Origin: Chthoniobacteraceae bacterium
Lineage (GTDB): Bacteria; Verrucomicrobiota; Verrucomicrobiia; Chthoniobacterales; Chthoniobacteraceae
DNA length: 64,000 nt
NCBI GenBank assembly: GCA_028293625.1
Contig: JAQGOL010000035.1
Span: forward strand, 62,001 to 126,000
Reading direction: 5' to 3'
The position numbers and the translations under genes were made by a program. The notes beneath the pieces were generated by a model. It saw only the letters and a program-made list of their open reading frames with translations. It did not search any database and was not told where the DNA came from. Below, one piece after another: positions 18,888-27,695 of the stretch; position 1 is the first letter of the stretch, and every line of letters starts with the position of its first letter.

Positions 18888-19430
18888 ATGTCCCGAGACA
18901 TTGTCTATTTCGATCTTGAAACCCAGCGCACTGCCAACGACGTCGGCGGCTGGGATAAAAAGCTCGATATGGGCATGTCGATCGGGGTCACTTACAGCAC
19001 GCGCCTTGGCGAATACCGCATTTACGGCGAAAACCGGGTCAACGATCTGGTCGACCAACTCTTGCGGGCGGACCTCGTGGTTGGGTTCAACGTGATTAAT
19101 TTTGATTACGAAGTGCTCATGGGCTACACGGTCCTCGATTTGCGGCATCAATGCTGCACGCTCGATCTAATGGCCGATATCGAGGTCAAACTCGGCCACC
19201 GTCTCGGGCTCGATGCCGTCGCCACCGCCACGCTCAAGGTGGGCAAAACCGGCGATGGCCTCGACGCCATCCGCTGGTGGAGGGAAGGCCGGCTTCTGGA
19301 TATTGCGGAATACTGCTGTTTTGACGTGAAATGCACGAAGCTTGTTCACGAATATGGAGTGGCCAATAAACAGCTTTTTTATAATGACCGCTTTCAGCAG
19401 CGCAAAAGCGTCGCCGTCGAGTGGAACTGA
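18888..19430 (+). CDS. RNase H-fold DEDD-type exonuclease-like protein
   Basis: The 180-residue protein shows the DEDD exonuclease pattern: FDLET with Asp 9 and Glu 11, GFNVINFDYEVL, and a C-terminal YCCFDVKCT containing the last aspartate. It resembles the stand-alone YprB/ribonuclease-H-like domains that often accompany helicases. No helicase lies nearby; the DUF2868 gene overlaps its end instead. Nuclease activity is likely from the acidic residues but unproven. Confidence 0.75.
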   Translation: MSRDIVYFDLETQRTANDVGGWDKKLDMGMSIGVTYSTRLGEYRIYGENRVNDLVDQLLRADLVVGFNVINFDYEVLMGYTVLDLRHQCCTLDLMADIEVKLGHRLGLDAVATATLKVGKTGDGLDAIRWWREGRLLDIAEYCCFDVKCTKLVHEYGVANKQLFYNDRFQQRKSVAVEWN

Positions 19431-20980
19431 ACAACCGCGATGCTTTTTCCCGGCTTAACCCCCTTTCATTCGCAGTGAGCGTCTCCGACCCGTGGACGAT
19501 CGCCGACGTTATCGATTTTGAGTATCTGCTCACATCGGAAGCGAGTTCGAACGCGCAAGGTTTAAGCGATCACGAGCGGGCACTTTTTCAAAGCCATCTT
19601 CCCACAAAGTCCGGCGAGGAACCGTCGCGGCAGGAGATTTTCAAGGCGTGGATCGAAACACGCCGCGAGGGGGAGGGGAGCGCCTTGCCCGGTGAACATT
19701 TCACCGCGGGCTGGCAGTCGTTGATCACCCTGAGCGCGCTGGCCGGCCTTTTCCTCGGTGGCAGCCTCGTGGCGGCGCTCCTGCATTATAAGGGAGATGA
19801 ACCGGTCAATGTTTCCTGGTTTCTGGTCTGCACGATCGGGGTGCAATTGCTCATCCTTCTGGCTGTCGCACTGATCTGGGCGATCCGTCGCGTCACCCAT
19901 CTTTTTGAAAATTTCGGGCCGCTCCAATGGGTTTTGGCCGGCCTGGTCTGGGCGTTTAGCGCCGGCTTGCAACGGTTGCCGGGTGAAAAACGGGAACGTC
20001 TTCGGGCCGCCCTCTCTGTGATTCGCCGCAAACGGGAGATTTACGGTTCATTGGCGACCTGGCCACTCCTTGTGGTGACCCAGATTTTCGCGGTCAGCTA
20101 CAATCTCGGCATGATTTTGATCCTGCTGGCGCATGTTTCGACGACCGACCTTGCATTTGGCTGGCAGTCGACCTTGCAAACCAGCCCCGACGAGGCGTTC
20201 CGAATTATCCGTGGAATCGCCGCGCCATGGGCGTGGCTCTTTCCCAATGCGCATCCAAGCCTCGCCCAAGTGGTGGCCAGCCGGTTCCAATACAGCGCCG
20301 GGCTCAAGCCGCTCTCCAATGCGGCAATGGCTTCGTGGTGGCCGTTTCTTTGTTACGCGATCTTTTTCTACGGGTTGCTGATCCGGGGGGCGATCCTTGT
20401 GTTTGCCTCGGTAAAAATGCGTTCCGATCTGAAGGGCCTCACACTCGATCATCAAGGCTGCAACGCGCTCTATCGCAAACTGACCGGCCCGATCATCCGG
20501 GCACAAAGCGGCACCGCCATTCTTGAAATCCCGGAAACGGTGGAACCCGTTGTGGCGCATCCGGTGCGTGCGGGTAGATGCATTGCCCTGGTGGCCGCGG
20601 AACTCGATCTCGGCCGGGAACCGCTCGCTGAGTATTTAAAGGAGAGCTACCGCTGGGAACTGGAAGCCTTTTTCTCCGCGCAAATTGACCATGCGCGCGG
20701 CAATGTGGAAGCCCTTGCCCTGGTGGCTGAAAAAGGGGCCGACCTTGCGGCGGTCGTCATTGTGGTGCAATCCAAACGGTCACCGATCATGGCTATCGCG
20801 CTTTTTCTTCAAAAAGTCATTGCCGCCGCGGGCACCAAACCGGAGCTCCTTTTGCTCTTGGTTGGACGCAAGGATGGCGCGACTTTTCTTCCCGTGGGCG
20901 ACGACGAATTCACGCATTGGCGTAACTTCAACGAAATCCGCGGACTACACCTCGAACTGGAAAAATGGAACCGATTGTAA
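19421..20980 (+). CDS. DUF2868 membrane protein
   Basis: The 519-residue protein matches DUF2868: a soluble N-terminus, a helix pair at about 105-150 (LITLSALAGLFLGGSLVAALL and the following segment), further helices around 210-330, and a C-terminal cytoplasmic region with GRCIALVAAELDL. It starts with GTG inside the last codons of the exonuclease-like gene and overlaps the DUF3482 GTPase gene by 16 bases. In proteobacteria DUF2868 genes are also found beside DUF3482 GTPases, implying a membrane/GTPase pair. Function is not known. Confidence 0.83.
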   Translation: MELNNRDAFSRLNPLSFAVSVSDPWTIADVIDFEYLLTSEASSNAQGLSDHERALFQSHLPTKSGEEPSRQEIFKAWIETRREGEGSALPGEHFTAGWQSLITLSALAGLFLGGSLVAALLHYKGDEPVNVSWFLVCTIGVQLLILLAVALIWAIRRVTHLFENFGPLQWVLAGLVWAFSAGLQRLPGEKRERLRAALSVIRRKREIYGSLATWPLLVVTQIFAVSYNLGMILILLAHVSTTDLAFGWQSTLQTSPDEAFRIIRGIAAPWAWLFPNAHPSLAQVVASRFQYSAGLKPLSNAAMASWWPFLCYAIFFYGLLIRGAILVFASVKMRSDLKGLTLDHQGCNALYRKLTGPIIRAQSGTAILEIPETVEPVVAHPVRAGRCIALVAAELDLGREPLAEYLKESYRWELEAFFSAQIDHARGNVEALALVAEKGADLAAVVIVVQSKRSPIMAIALFLQKVIAAAGTKPELLLLLVGRKDGATFLPVGDDEFTHWRNFNEIRGLHLELEKWNRL

Positions 20981-22410
20981 CCGACGCAACGCCGACCTTT
21001 GCCATCGTGGGCGCGGTCAACCACGGCAAAAGCTCGGTGGTTTCCACCCTGGCCGAGGATGACCAGATTAAGATCAGCGCCATGCCGGGCGAAACGGTGG
21101 AATGCCAGCGGTTCTGGTTACTCGATCTCTTTGTTTTTTACGATACCCCGGGCTTTCAGAATGCGCTTGAAGCATTGAATGAACTGGCACCGGCCGCCCA
21201 GGCGAGCGAACCGCTCTCCGTGTTTCGCCAGTTTGTCGAACGTCACAAGGGCGAGGTCGAATTTGAAGCCGAGTACCAGCTTTTCCAGCCGATCATCGCG
21301 GGCGCCGGAGTGGTCTATGTGGTCGACGGCTCCGAGCCTTTGCTGGAAATTCACAAGGCCGAGATGGAAATCCTGCGGATGACCGGGCAGCCTCGCCTGG
21401 CTATCATCAACCGCACCGGCACCGACGATCATGTGCAGGATTGGAAACGGCGGCTCGGTCTGCATTTCAACGCGGTCCGTGAATTCAACGCGCATCACGC
21501 CACGTTTGCCAACCGGCTGGAGCTTTTGGAAACGCTCGCCGGCATTGAGCAAAGCTGGAAACCGAAATTGATGCGGGCTGTTACCATGGTGCGCGAAGAT
21601 TGGGAAAAACGCCTGAGCGAGTGCGCCGAGATCCTGGTCAACATGCTCAGCGACTGCCTCACTCACGAGGAGCGGACGCTTTTGCAATCCGAAGCGCAGC
21701 GTCAGAGCGAGGAGCGGGCATTGACGGACCGTTTCCAAAAAGCGATCTGCGCGCGCGAAGCGAATGCGCATAAGGCGATCATCAAACTTTTCCGCCATGA
21801 GCTCATCAAATCGGAGACCAGCGCGGGCGATCTTTTTGAAGAAGGGCTCTTCAGCGAGCAGACATGGAGTCTTTTTGGATGCAGCCAGCAACAGCTTGTC
21901 GCATTGGCAAGTGTCGGCGGAGCCGCCGGCGGCGCCATGATTGACGTGATGTTCGGCGGCCATTCACTCGGCGCGTTTGCATTGGGCGGCATGGCCATCG
22001 GCGCCGCGGGCGCTTTTTTCGCGGGAAAAACGCGGCCCGAGATCGAACTCGAAATGCCACGCAACATGCGATGGCTTTCGCCCCGGCTCAAAGTGGCAGG
22101 CACCACCCTGCGGGTGCCTCCTTACGCGGCGCTTAATTTTCCCTGGATCCTGGTCGACCGCTGCATCGCCATTTTCCATTATTCCATCCATCGCACCCAT
22201 GCGCGCCGCGACAAGGTGCGCATCAACAGCGCCGAGGAAAAAGCGAAGATGGCCAAGAGCGGTGTTTCCACCGATCACTGGCCGGCTGGCGTGAGGCGCG
22301 ATTGCCAGAAGCGTTTTACGGCGCTCCGCAACGGCAAGCTTGCTCCGAAAGCGCGCGAAGAACTGCGTGAACTCCTGCGAGCCCAGTTGGTGGCAGTCAG
22401 CAACTCGTAG
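20965..22410 (+). CDS. GTPase with DUF3482 domain
   Basis: The 481-residue protein has an N-terminal TRAFAC-type GTPase: P-loop GAVNHGKSS at residues 16-24, the DTPGF G3 motif, and a G4-like IINRTGTDD in place of NKxD. The central part is helical, with a glycine-rich hydrophobic segment (GGAAGGAMIDVMFGGHSLGAFALGG, read as separate motifs) that may insert into membranes. The rest corresponds to DUF3482. It overlaps the DUF2868 gene, its usual partner. The degenerate G4 motif leaves nucleotide specificity open. Confidence 0.83.
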   Translation: MEPIVTDATPTFAIVGAVNHGKSSVVSTLAEDDQIKISAMPGETVECQRFWLLDLFVFYDTPGFQNALEALNELAPAAQASEPLSVFRQFVERHKGEVEFEAEYQLFQPIIAGAGVVYVVDGSEPLLEIHKAEMEILRMTGQPRLAIINRTGTDDHVQDWKRRLGLHFNAVREFNAHHATFANRLELLETLAGIEQSWKPKLMRAVTMVREDWEKRLSECAEILVNMLSDCLTHEERTLLQSEAQRQSEERALTDRFQKAICAREANAHKAIIKLFRHELIKSETSAGDLFEEGLFSEQTWSLFGCSQQQLVALASVGGAAGGAMIDVMFGGHSLGAFALGGMAIGAAGAFFAGKTRPEIELEMPRNMRWLSPRLKVAGTTLRVPPYAALNFPWILVDRCIAIFHYSIHRTHARRDKVRINSAEEKAKMAKSGVSTDHWPAGVRRDCQKRFTALRNGKLAPKAREELRELLRAQLVAVSNS

Positions 22411-22462
22411 GCAGGCAAAATAGCTGGCGCGGGCTTGCCGGCCATCACGCTAAAAGCCGGTC

Positions 22463-23017
22463 TTACGCCTCTGCTTTGGCGGCAATCATGCCGCTTTTGC
22501 GGGCAAAATTGAAAATCCCGCCGGCATCAATGACCGGACGCACTTCGCCGAGCGGTTTGAGCTGATAGGTTTTCCCGTTGGCGGTTAGGGTGTCATTGTC
22601 AAAATCGAGCGTGGCGATGTCGCCCGTGGTCAGCACGTCGCAAAGGCGCTCATTTGAATCGTACGGATAGAGTTCCCCGGTCGCGACGCAGTTGCGGAAG
22701 AAAATGCGGGCAAATGAATCGGCGACAACGGCTTCGACCCCGGCGGCGCCCATGGCGATCGGGGCGTGCTCACGCGAACTGCCGCAGCCGAAATTGCGCC
22801 CGGCAATCACAATCTTGTAAGTGGTTTTGAGTTCGCCCTCAGGGACAAAACGCTGCGGATAAAGGTCGTCGGGCAATCCAATCAGCGCGTAGCTGCCGAG
22901 CTTTTCATATTCTTCGGCAATGGTCGGCACGAGGGTAAGATACTGCGCTGGGATAATCTGATCGGTGTCGATATTATCGGCGCAAACGTAGACGGGACTG
23001 GTGATGACGTGGGACAT
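22463..23017 (-). CDS. leuD: 3-isopropylmalate dehydratase small subunit
   Basis: The 184-residue swivel-domain subunit carries DNIDTDQIIPAQYL, the GRNFGCGSSREHAP substrate loop and DSFARIFFRN. With LeuC it isomerises 2-isopropylmalate to 3-isopropylmalate in leucine synthesis. The chosen ATG (MSHVITSP) is 13 bp after the SH3 lipoprotein stop; the upstream frame has no homology. The C-terminus (VIDAGGIFNFARKSGMI) recalls plant chloroplast small subunits. Related homoaconitase-type activity is a minor alternative. Confidence 0.93.
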   Translation of the reverse strand: MSHVITSPVYVCADNIDTDQIIPAQYLTLVPTIAEEYEKLGSYALIGLPDDLYPQRFVPEGELKTTYKIVIAGRNFGCGSSREHAPIAMGAAGVEAVVADSFARIFFRNCVATGELYPYDSNERLCDVLTTGDIATLDFDNDTLTANGKTYQLKPLGEVRPVIDAGGIFNFARKSGMIAAKAEA

Positions 23018-23030
23018 AAGGTGAAAGAAA

Positions 23031-23522
23031 TTACTCAGGAGTAGGAGGAGAAGAAGGGGCGGGGTCTTCAGGGAGCGGCGCCACAGGCAGATCGCTGACA
23101 TCGAAGAGCGCTGAACCGGGAGTTGGCGCGACGTTGCTATGCTTTTCCACCCAGCCGCCGCCACCACCTCCGCCGCCGCCACCGCCGGACTTCGGCATGG
23201 TTGGAGTTACAGCCGCGACGATAACCGGTTCGGGAGGCGCGGGCCGGATGTCATCCCCGGCAATGTATCCGGTGACGCCATCCTCGGTTTTAACCTGGCT
23301 GAAACCGTAGGCGCGATTAACCATCGTGACTTTCTGCCCTTTGCTAAGCTGAAAGTCGGGGCCAAAATTTTGCGAGGGACCGTATTTGTAAAATGCCGCC
23401 TTGGGAGCGACAACGACGAATTTGCCACCGGGCTGTTGGGCCGGCCGAGTCAGGCAGGAGACGCTTAGCAAAACCGAAGCAGCAAGCGGCACCAGGACAA
23501 CGGATTTCAATACGAGTGGCAT
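23031..23522 (-). CDS. SH3-domain lipoprotein
   Basis: The 163-residue product has a signal peptide ending in the lipobox-like LSVSC, a bacterial SH3 domain (about residues 35-95), a run of 11 glycines near residue 115, and a proline-rich acidic tail. Bacterial SH3 domains commonly bind cell-wall peptides. It lies between leuC (71 bp upstream) and leuD (13 bp downstream) on the same strand, an odd place for an envelope protein. The glycine run is encoded by repeated GGN codons that could slip during replication. Confidence 0.78.
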   Translation of the reverse strand: MPLVLKSVVLVPLAASVLLSVSCLTRPAQQPGGKFVVVAPKAAFYKYGPSQNFGPDFQLSKGQKVTMVNRAYGFSQVKTEDGVTGYIAGDDIRPAPPEPVIVAAVTPTMPKSGGGGGGGGGGGWVEKHSNVAPTPGSALFDVSDLPVAPLPEDPAPSSPPTPE

Positions 23523-23593
23523 CTTAAAATAAACGATACCGGCGCGCGCAGCGATTGCCCTGGGGTGCCACGTCGCGCCGGAAATCCGTTCGA

Positions 23594-24964
23594 TCAGCTG
23601 ATGAATTCGCGGGGATCGGTGATTCGTCCCGTCAAAGCACTCGCGGCCACGGTGTAAGGGCTTGCCAGGAAAACCTGCGATTCCTTGTTGCCCATGCGGC
23701 CGGGGAAATTGCGGTTGGTGGCGCTGATGCACTTCATCGGCGTATTAAGCCGGCCGAATGTATCCACAGGACCGCCAAGACAGGCTGCGCAGGAAGCATT
23801 TTCAGTCATGCGCACACCGGCGTTTTCCAGAATCGACCAGACACTCAGACCGTCCACCATGACGTCTTTGAGCTCCTGAACGACCTTCGTGGTGGCTGGC
23901 ACGCCAAACGTATCGATCTTGACCGTCTTGCCCTTGACCACCTCGGCGAATGCGAGGAAATCGCTCGTTTTTCCTCCGGTGCACGAGCCGATGTAAGCAC
24001 GGTCGAGCTGCACGTTGCCCATTTCCTTGGCGAGTTTGCGCTGGCCGGGATCGGGATGGCAGGCAACGGTCGGCTCAAGCTTGGAGAGATCGAAAATCTT
24101 GTCGTAAACAAAACGTTGATCAGCATCGATGTCGACGGGTTCAAACTCGCTTTTGGTCCCGTTTTCCTTGGTCCGTTCGTTCACGTAATCGATCGTTTTC
24201 TGATCGCACGGGAACATGGCGTTTTTGCCGCCCGCCTCGATGGCCATATTGGCAATCGTCATGCGGTCATCCATGTTCATGGTGAAAACGCCGGGGCCTT
24301 CCCATTGCATGGCGCGATAAGTGGCGCCATCAAAACCGATGTCGCCGATCACGTGCAAAATGACATCCTTGGCCATCACTCCTGGCCGCATGGCGCCCTC
24401 GAGGAAAAAGCGCATCGATTCGGGCACCTTGATCAGGAGCTTTCCGGTGCCAAGAATAAATCCGGCATCCGTGTTGCCGATTCCGGTTGCGAATTGATTG
24501 AAGGCGCCTGCCATGCAGGTATGCGAGTCGGTGCCGAAAAGGATTTCGCCGGGGCGGGTGTGCCCTTTCCAGGGGAGGGTGGTGTGGCAAACGCCGGTGT
24601 ATCGCGAGCCGTATTGCTTTTTGGTCTGGCCCAGGGCGGCATCAAACTTCCAATGCCCGTCCTCGTCATCGATCACGTCGTAGAAATAAGGGAGTCCCTG
24701 TTCTTTTACAAACTCGCGCAACAAATCGACGTTGCGGTTGGACATCGAGTCAGCCGTGAAAATGTAATGATCCGGGATGATGACCAGCTTCTGCTTGTCC
24801 CAGACCTTGGCATCCTTGCCGAACTCACGCTTGAAAACGCCAATGGTGCCCGGACCGCAGACATCATGCGTCATGAGAAGGTCCACATTCACCCATACGT
24901 TGTCACCCGCTTCGACGCGCGATTTGCCGCTGGCGCGCGCGAGGATTTTTTCGGTCAAAGTCAT
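23594..24964 (-). CDS. leuC: 3-isopropylmalate dehydratase large subunit
   Basis: The 456-residue aconitase-family protein keeps the iron-sulfur ligands in YIGSCTGGKTSD and ASCAACLGGP, plus GTDSHTCMAGAF and NRNFPGRMG. It binds a [4Fe-4S] cluster and acts with LeuD in leucine biosynthesis. The N-terminus (TEKILARASGKS, VNVDLLMTHDVCGPG) strongly resembles plant chloroplast IPMI large subunits as I recall them. It leads the leuC-SH3-leuD group. Homoaconitase is possible but less likely. Confidence 0.94.
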   Translation of the reverse strand: MTLTEKILARASGKSRVEAGDNVWVNVDLLMTHDVCGPGTIGVFKREFGKDAKVWDKQKLVIIPDHYIFTADSMSNRNVDLLREFVKEQGLPYFYDVIDDEDGHWKFDAALGQTKKQYGSRYTGVCHTTLPWKGHTRPGEILFGTDSHTCMAGAFNQFATGIGNTDAGFILGTGKLLIKVPESMRFFLEGAMRPGVMAKDVILHVIGDIGFDGATYRAMQWEGPGVFTMNMDDRMTIANMAIEAGGKNAMFPCDQKTIDYVNERTKENGTKSEFEPVDIDADQRFVYDKIFDLSKLEPTVACHPDPGQRKLAKEMGNVQLDRAYIGSCTGGKTSDFLAFAEVVKGKTVKIDTFGVPATTKVVQELKDVMVDGLSVWSILENAGVRMTENASCAACLGGPVDTFGRLNTPMKCISATNRNFPGRMGNKESQVFLASPYTVAASALTGRITDPREFIS

Positions 24965-25015
24965 AAGGGTGCGACTATCTCACTCCCCTTTGTGAGGATG
25001 CAAACCGAATGTCTT

Positions 25016-26218
25016 CTATTGCGTACGAACGCAAGGTTCGGGTTGGGGCACCGGCAGCGGGCTCATTGCTTCCGCGTTGGGGAATTGACGAAGCACAGGA
25101 TCCATACGGGTCGGTTCAATCCACGGCAGAAACCGGCGAATGACGGCATGCAGCAAGGGGGAAGCGCCCGCCACATAAAGATCGAGTGGCGTCAGGGTAA
25201 AACCAAGATGCAGTTTGGGATCATAATTCAGCGGCGTGCTGTAATAACGTTCAATCCCATTGGCCATCGCCCAAGTGAGCACGTCGCGGATCGTGACAAA
25301 ATAAAGATGCAGGCTTAACGCCACCGAGTAATCGAGCCCGAGGTATTCGTCATAAATGGTGCCGTCGTGAACCAGGCAAATGCTGCAAGCCACGAGCCGG
25401 CCCTCGTGCCGCCAGAGAAAAAAGCGCGCCCGGTCCGGCATCCGCTTTCCAAATTGAAGCAGGAACTCTTTGGTGAGGCGCTCAAACTTCAAAGTCGAGC
25501 GCGAGAAGACCTGTTCGTAAAGGGCATGCACTTCATCGACGACATCGGCCACGTCAGTAACCACGGTCATCGTGATGGGAATCCCGCGCGTGACCTTAAA
25601 TTTGCGCCGCAGATTTTTGCGCATCGCATGGCTCAGATGCCGCCCCATGTAATCCTCAAACCCGCCAAACCCAAGCATGAGTTGAGTGGCCGGCATGCTT
25701 GCCACCCGCATGAACCGCCCGTTTTTGAGCAGGCCCTGGCACGCATCGCGGTAACCAACCGGCCAATCCTTCCAGATCACAAACCAGGCGCCCGTTTTTT
25801 TCGCCAGTTTCGGAAGCGCTTCGGCGGTGGCCGCGACATTCCAGCTCCATTCCTCTTCGGTTCCCGGGGGATGTCCCTCGCCGGCCACACATCCGCTCAT
25901 CAGCATGCGCAAACGAAGGAACCGGGGAAAAAAGGCGCGGATTGCCGCCACCATGACGCGCACGAATTTCGGCCCCGTCATGACAAGGTCCTGATCGACA
26001 AAAAAGAGGGGCTGGATGGCGCGCGCCTCTCCGCCATGTGCTTCGAGCAAAAGGTAACGGAACTCAAAGTCGCCGCGCAGCGTCTGGTCGGCTATCTCAT
26101 AAAAACGGTGGTCCTTGGCCAGGCGGCCAAAGCATTCGGCCCACAACGCGGAACCGCGCACCTCCTCGAGTGAGAGCAGCCGAACACGTCCAAATGAGGT
26201 TTCGAAAGTTTTTTCCAT
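25016..26218 (-). CDS. GNAT-fold (FemAB/BioF2-like) acyltransferase
   Basis: The 400-residue protein looks like a large two-lobed GNAT protein of the Acetyltransf_6/FemAB-like type, with a SHAMRKNLRRKFK basic segment, LTKEFLLQFGKRMPDRARFFLWRHEGRLVACSICLVHDGTIYDEYLGLD, read as separate strands, and an LHLYFVTIRDVLTWAMANGIERYY helix pair. Substrates of such proteins include lipids, peptides or cell-wall precursors; none can be assigned. Its start faces the start of the exported candidate protease on the other strand, about 75 bp away. Confidence 0.75.
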   Translation of the reverse strand: MEKTFETSFGRVRLLSLEEVRGSALWAECFGRLAKDHRFYEIADQTLRGDFEFRYLLLEAHGGEARAIQPLFFVDQDLVMTGPKFVRVMVAAIRAFFPRFLRLRMLMSGCVAGEGHPPGTEEEWSWNVAATAEALPKLAKKTGAWFVIWKDWPVGYRDACQGLLKNGRFMRVASMPATQLMLGFGGFEDYMGRHLSHAMRKNLRRKFKVTRGIPITMTVVTDVADVVDEVHALYEQVFSRSTLKFERLTKEFLLQFGKRMPDRARFFLWRHEGRLVACSICLVHDGTIYDEYLGLDYSVALSLHLYFVTIRDVLTWAMANGIERYYSTPLNYDPKLHLGFTLTPLDLYVAGASPLLHAVIRRFLPWIEPTRMDPVLRQFPNAEAMSPLPVPQPEPCVRTQ

Positions 26219-26293
26219 TAATGGGGGTCGACGTTGTAAACGCTGCAGCGGCGATTGACAGTCTTGCCGTTCGGCCTCCTTTTGAACGCCATC

Positions 26294-27058
26294 GTGTCAT
26301 CCCTGCTTAAAATCCCCTTTTTCCTGGTCGTTCTCCTGTTTTGCAAGGAGGCAAACGCGCGTCCGTTTGCCTTGCACAACGATACGTTTGCCTTTTCAAA
26401 CGACACAGTCTTTGCATACGGGATCGACGAACGCGGAAATCTTGAAATCAAAAAACGCGATAAACCGGTTGAGTTCGGGCATCGCTGTTTTGTCCTGACC
26501 CGCGCGGTCATGCAGTTTTATCAGTTTGCCCGGTTCGCCCCGGAACAACCGCGTCTTTCCCGGGAGGAATATAAAAAGATTGTGCTGCGGGTCTGCCGTG
26601 TGCCCATCTGGAGCAGCGGCCCGGCGCAACGCATAGTGATTCCCGGCTACCGCGATCTGCATCACTTTTCGATCGCCTACGAAGGGTTGCTTAAAGAAAA
26701 CCTCGGCGGCTGGCTGCCGACTTATCTGCGCGTCGGCAATTGGCGAATGCTGATGGGGCATCCGCGGGTCGGACAGGCCGCCGCCGCGCGATGGCTGGTC
26801 AAATCGATGGACGAACACCGGTTGCGGGCGCTTTACCTGGCCCGTTTTCCCCACATGAACCACGTGGTGATCGCCTATGACATGCAACGCCGGCCCAATG
26901 GCGATCTTCACTTTACGGTGTATGACCCGAACTATCCCGGCGAACCGACCTTTCTCGATTACCGGCACGATCTCCGCAGCTTTGAGTTTGCCAAACGTTG
27001 GTATTTCCCAGGCGGCAGGGTGAACGTCATGCGCGTCTACATCTCGCCTTTTCATTAA
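26294..27058 (+). CDS. Exported protein, possible papain-fold cysteine peptidase
   Basis: From the GTG at 26294 the product has 254 residues and a good signal peptide (SSLLKIPFFLVVLLFCKEANA). A TTG at 26255 would add 13 residues. A GHRCFVLTRAVMQFYQF helix followed much later by HMNHVVIAYDM and VYDPNYPG resembles the Cys...His...Asp/Asn order of papain-fold peptidases. No named family was recognised, so enzymatic activity is conjecture. The coding frame and export signal are better supported than the function. Confidence 0.62.
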   Translation: MSSLLKIPFFLVVLLFCKEANARPFALHNDTFAFSNDTVFAYGIDERGNLEIKKRDKPVEFGHRCFVLTRAVMQFYQFARFAPEQPRLSREEYKKIVLRVCRVPIWSSGPAQRIVIPGYRDLHHFSIAYEGLLKENLGGWLPTYLRVGNWRMLMGHPRVGQAAAARWLVKSMDEHRLRALYLARFPHMNHVVIAYDMQRRPNGDLHFTVYDPNYPGEPTFLDYRHDLRSFEFAKRWYFPGGRVNVMRVYISPFH

Positions 27059-27107
27059 TCATCCCGGCGCGAAGAATCTCCTTTCTTTTCCTGTCTCCTC
27101 TTAATTC

Positions 27108-27695
27108 ATGTTTACCGGTTTAATTGAAGAATGCGGTCAGCTCACCGCCTTGACCCACACAACCCAAGGTGCCCGTCTAATTGTGCGCGCCGCCCTCGTC
27201 TCGCAAGATGTGCAAATCGGCGATAGCATTGCCGTAAACGGCTGCTGCCTGACCGTTTGTGCCTACGAGGGAGAATCACTGGAATTTGATCTGCTGCGAG
27301 AAACCCTGGAGCGGACCAATCTTGGCGCTCTTTCCCCGGGCGGGCCGGTTAATTTGGAGCGTGCCCTGGCCGTGGGCGGCCGGCTTGGCGGCCATTTCGT
27401 CCAAGGGCATATCGACGGAACGAGCACCGTTCTCAGCTTTGAACCAGCCGGGGCGGATCATCGGCTTGAAGTTGTGCTTCCGTCCGAATCAGCGCGTTAC
27501 GTCGCCTTCAAAGGCTCGATTGCGATCGACGGCATCAGCCTGACGGTGGCCGAGGTGTGTGAGAGCTCCTTTGTCGTCTGGCTGATCCCGCACACGCTCG
27601 CCGCGACCAATCTGCATTCCCGCCGGCCGGGCGACGTCGTTAATCTGGAGTTTGATCTTCTGGCGAAATACGTGGAGCGGCTGATCTCCAGGTAG
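27108..27695 (+). CDS. ribE: Riboflavin synthase alpha chain
   Basis: The 195-residue enzyme begins MFTGLIEECGQL and has two homologous lumazine-binding barrels: the first with SIAVNGCCLTV and the second with SIAIDGISLTVAEV. It dismutates two 6,7-dimethyl-8-ribityllumazine molecules to riboflavin. Length and both repeats are normal. No other riboflavin genes or FMN riboswitch were seen nearby. The gene converges directly on the Roadblock gene, with adjacent stop codons. Confidence 0.96.
   Translation: MFTGLIEECGQLTALTHTTQGARLIVRAALVSQDVQIGDSIAVNGCCLTVCAYEGESLEFDLLRETLERTNLGALSPGGPVNLERALAVGGRLGGHFVQGHIDGTSTVLSFEPAGADHRLEVVLPSESARYVAFKGSIAIDGISLTVAEVCESSFVVWLIPHTLAATNLHSRRPGDVVNLEFDLLAKYVERLISR

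Noticed and set aside
23555-25318. 587-codon plus-strand frame opposite leuC
   Set aside because: LeuC motifs and length are unambiguous on the minus strand; the opposite frame has shadow-type composition.
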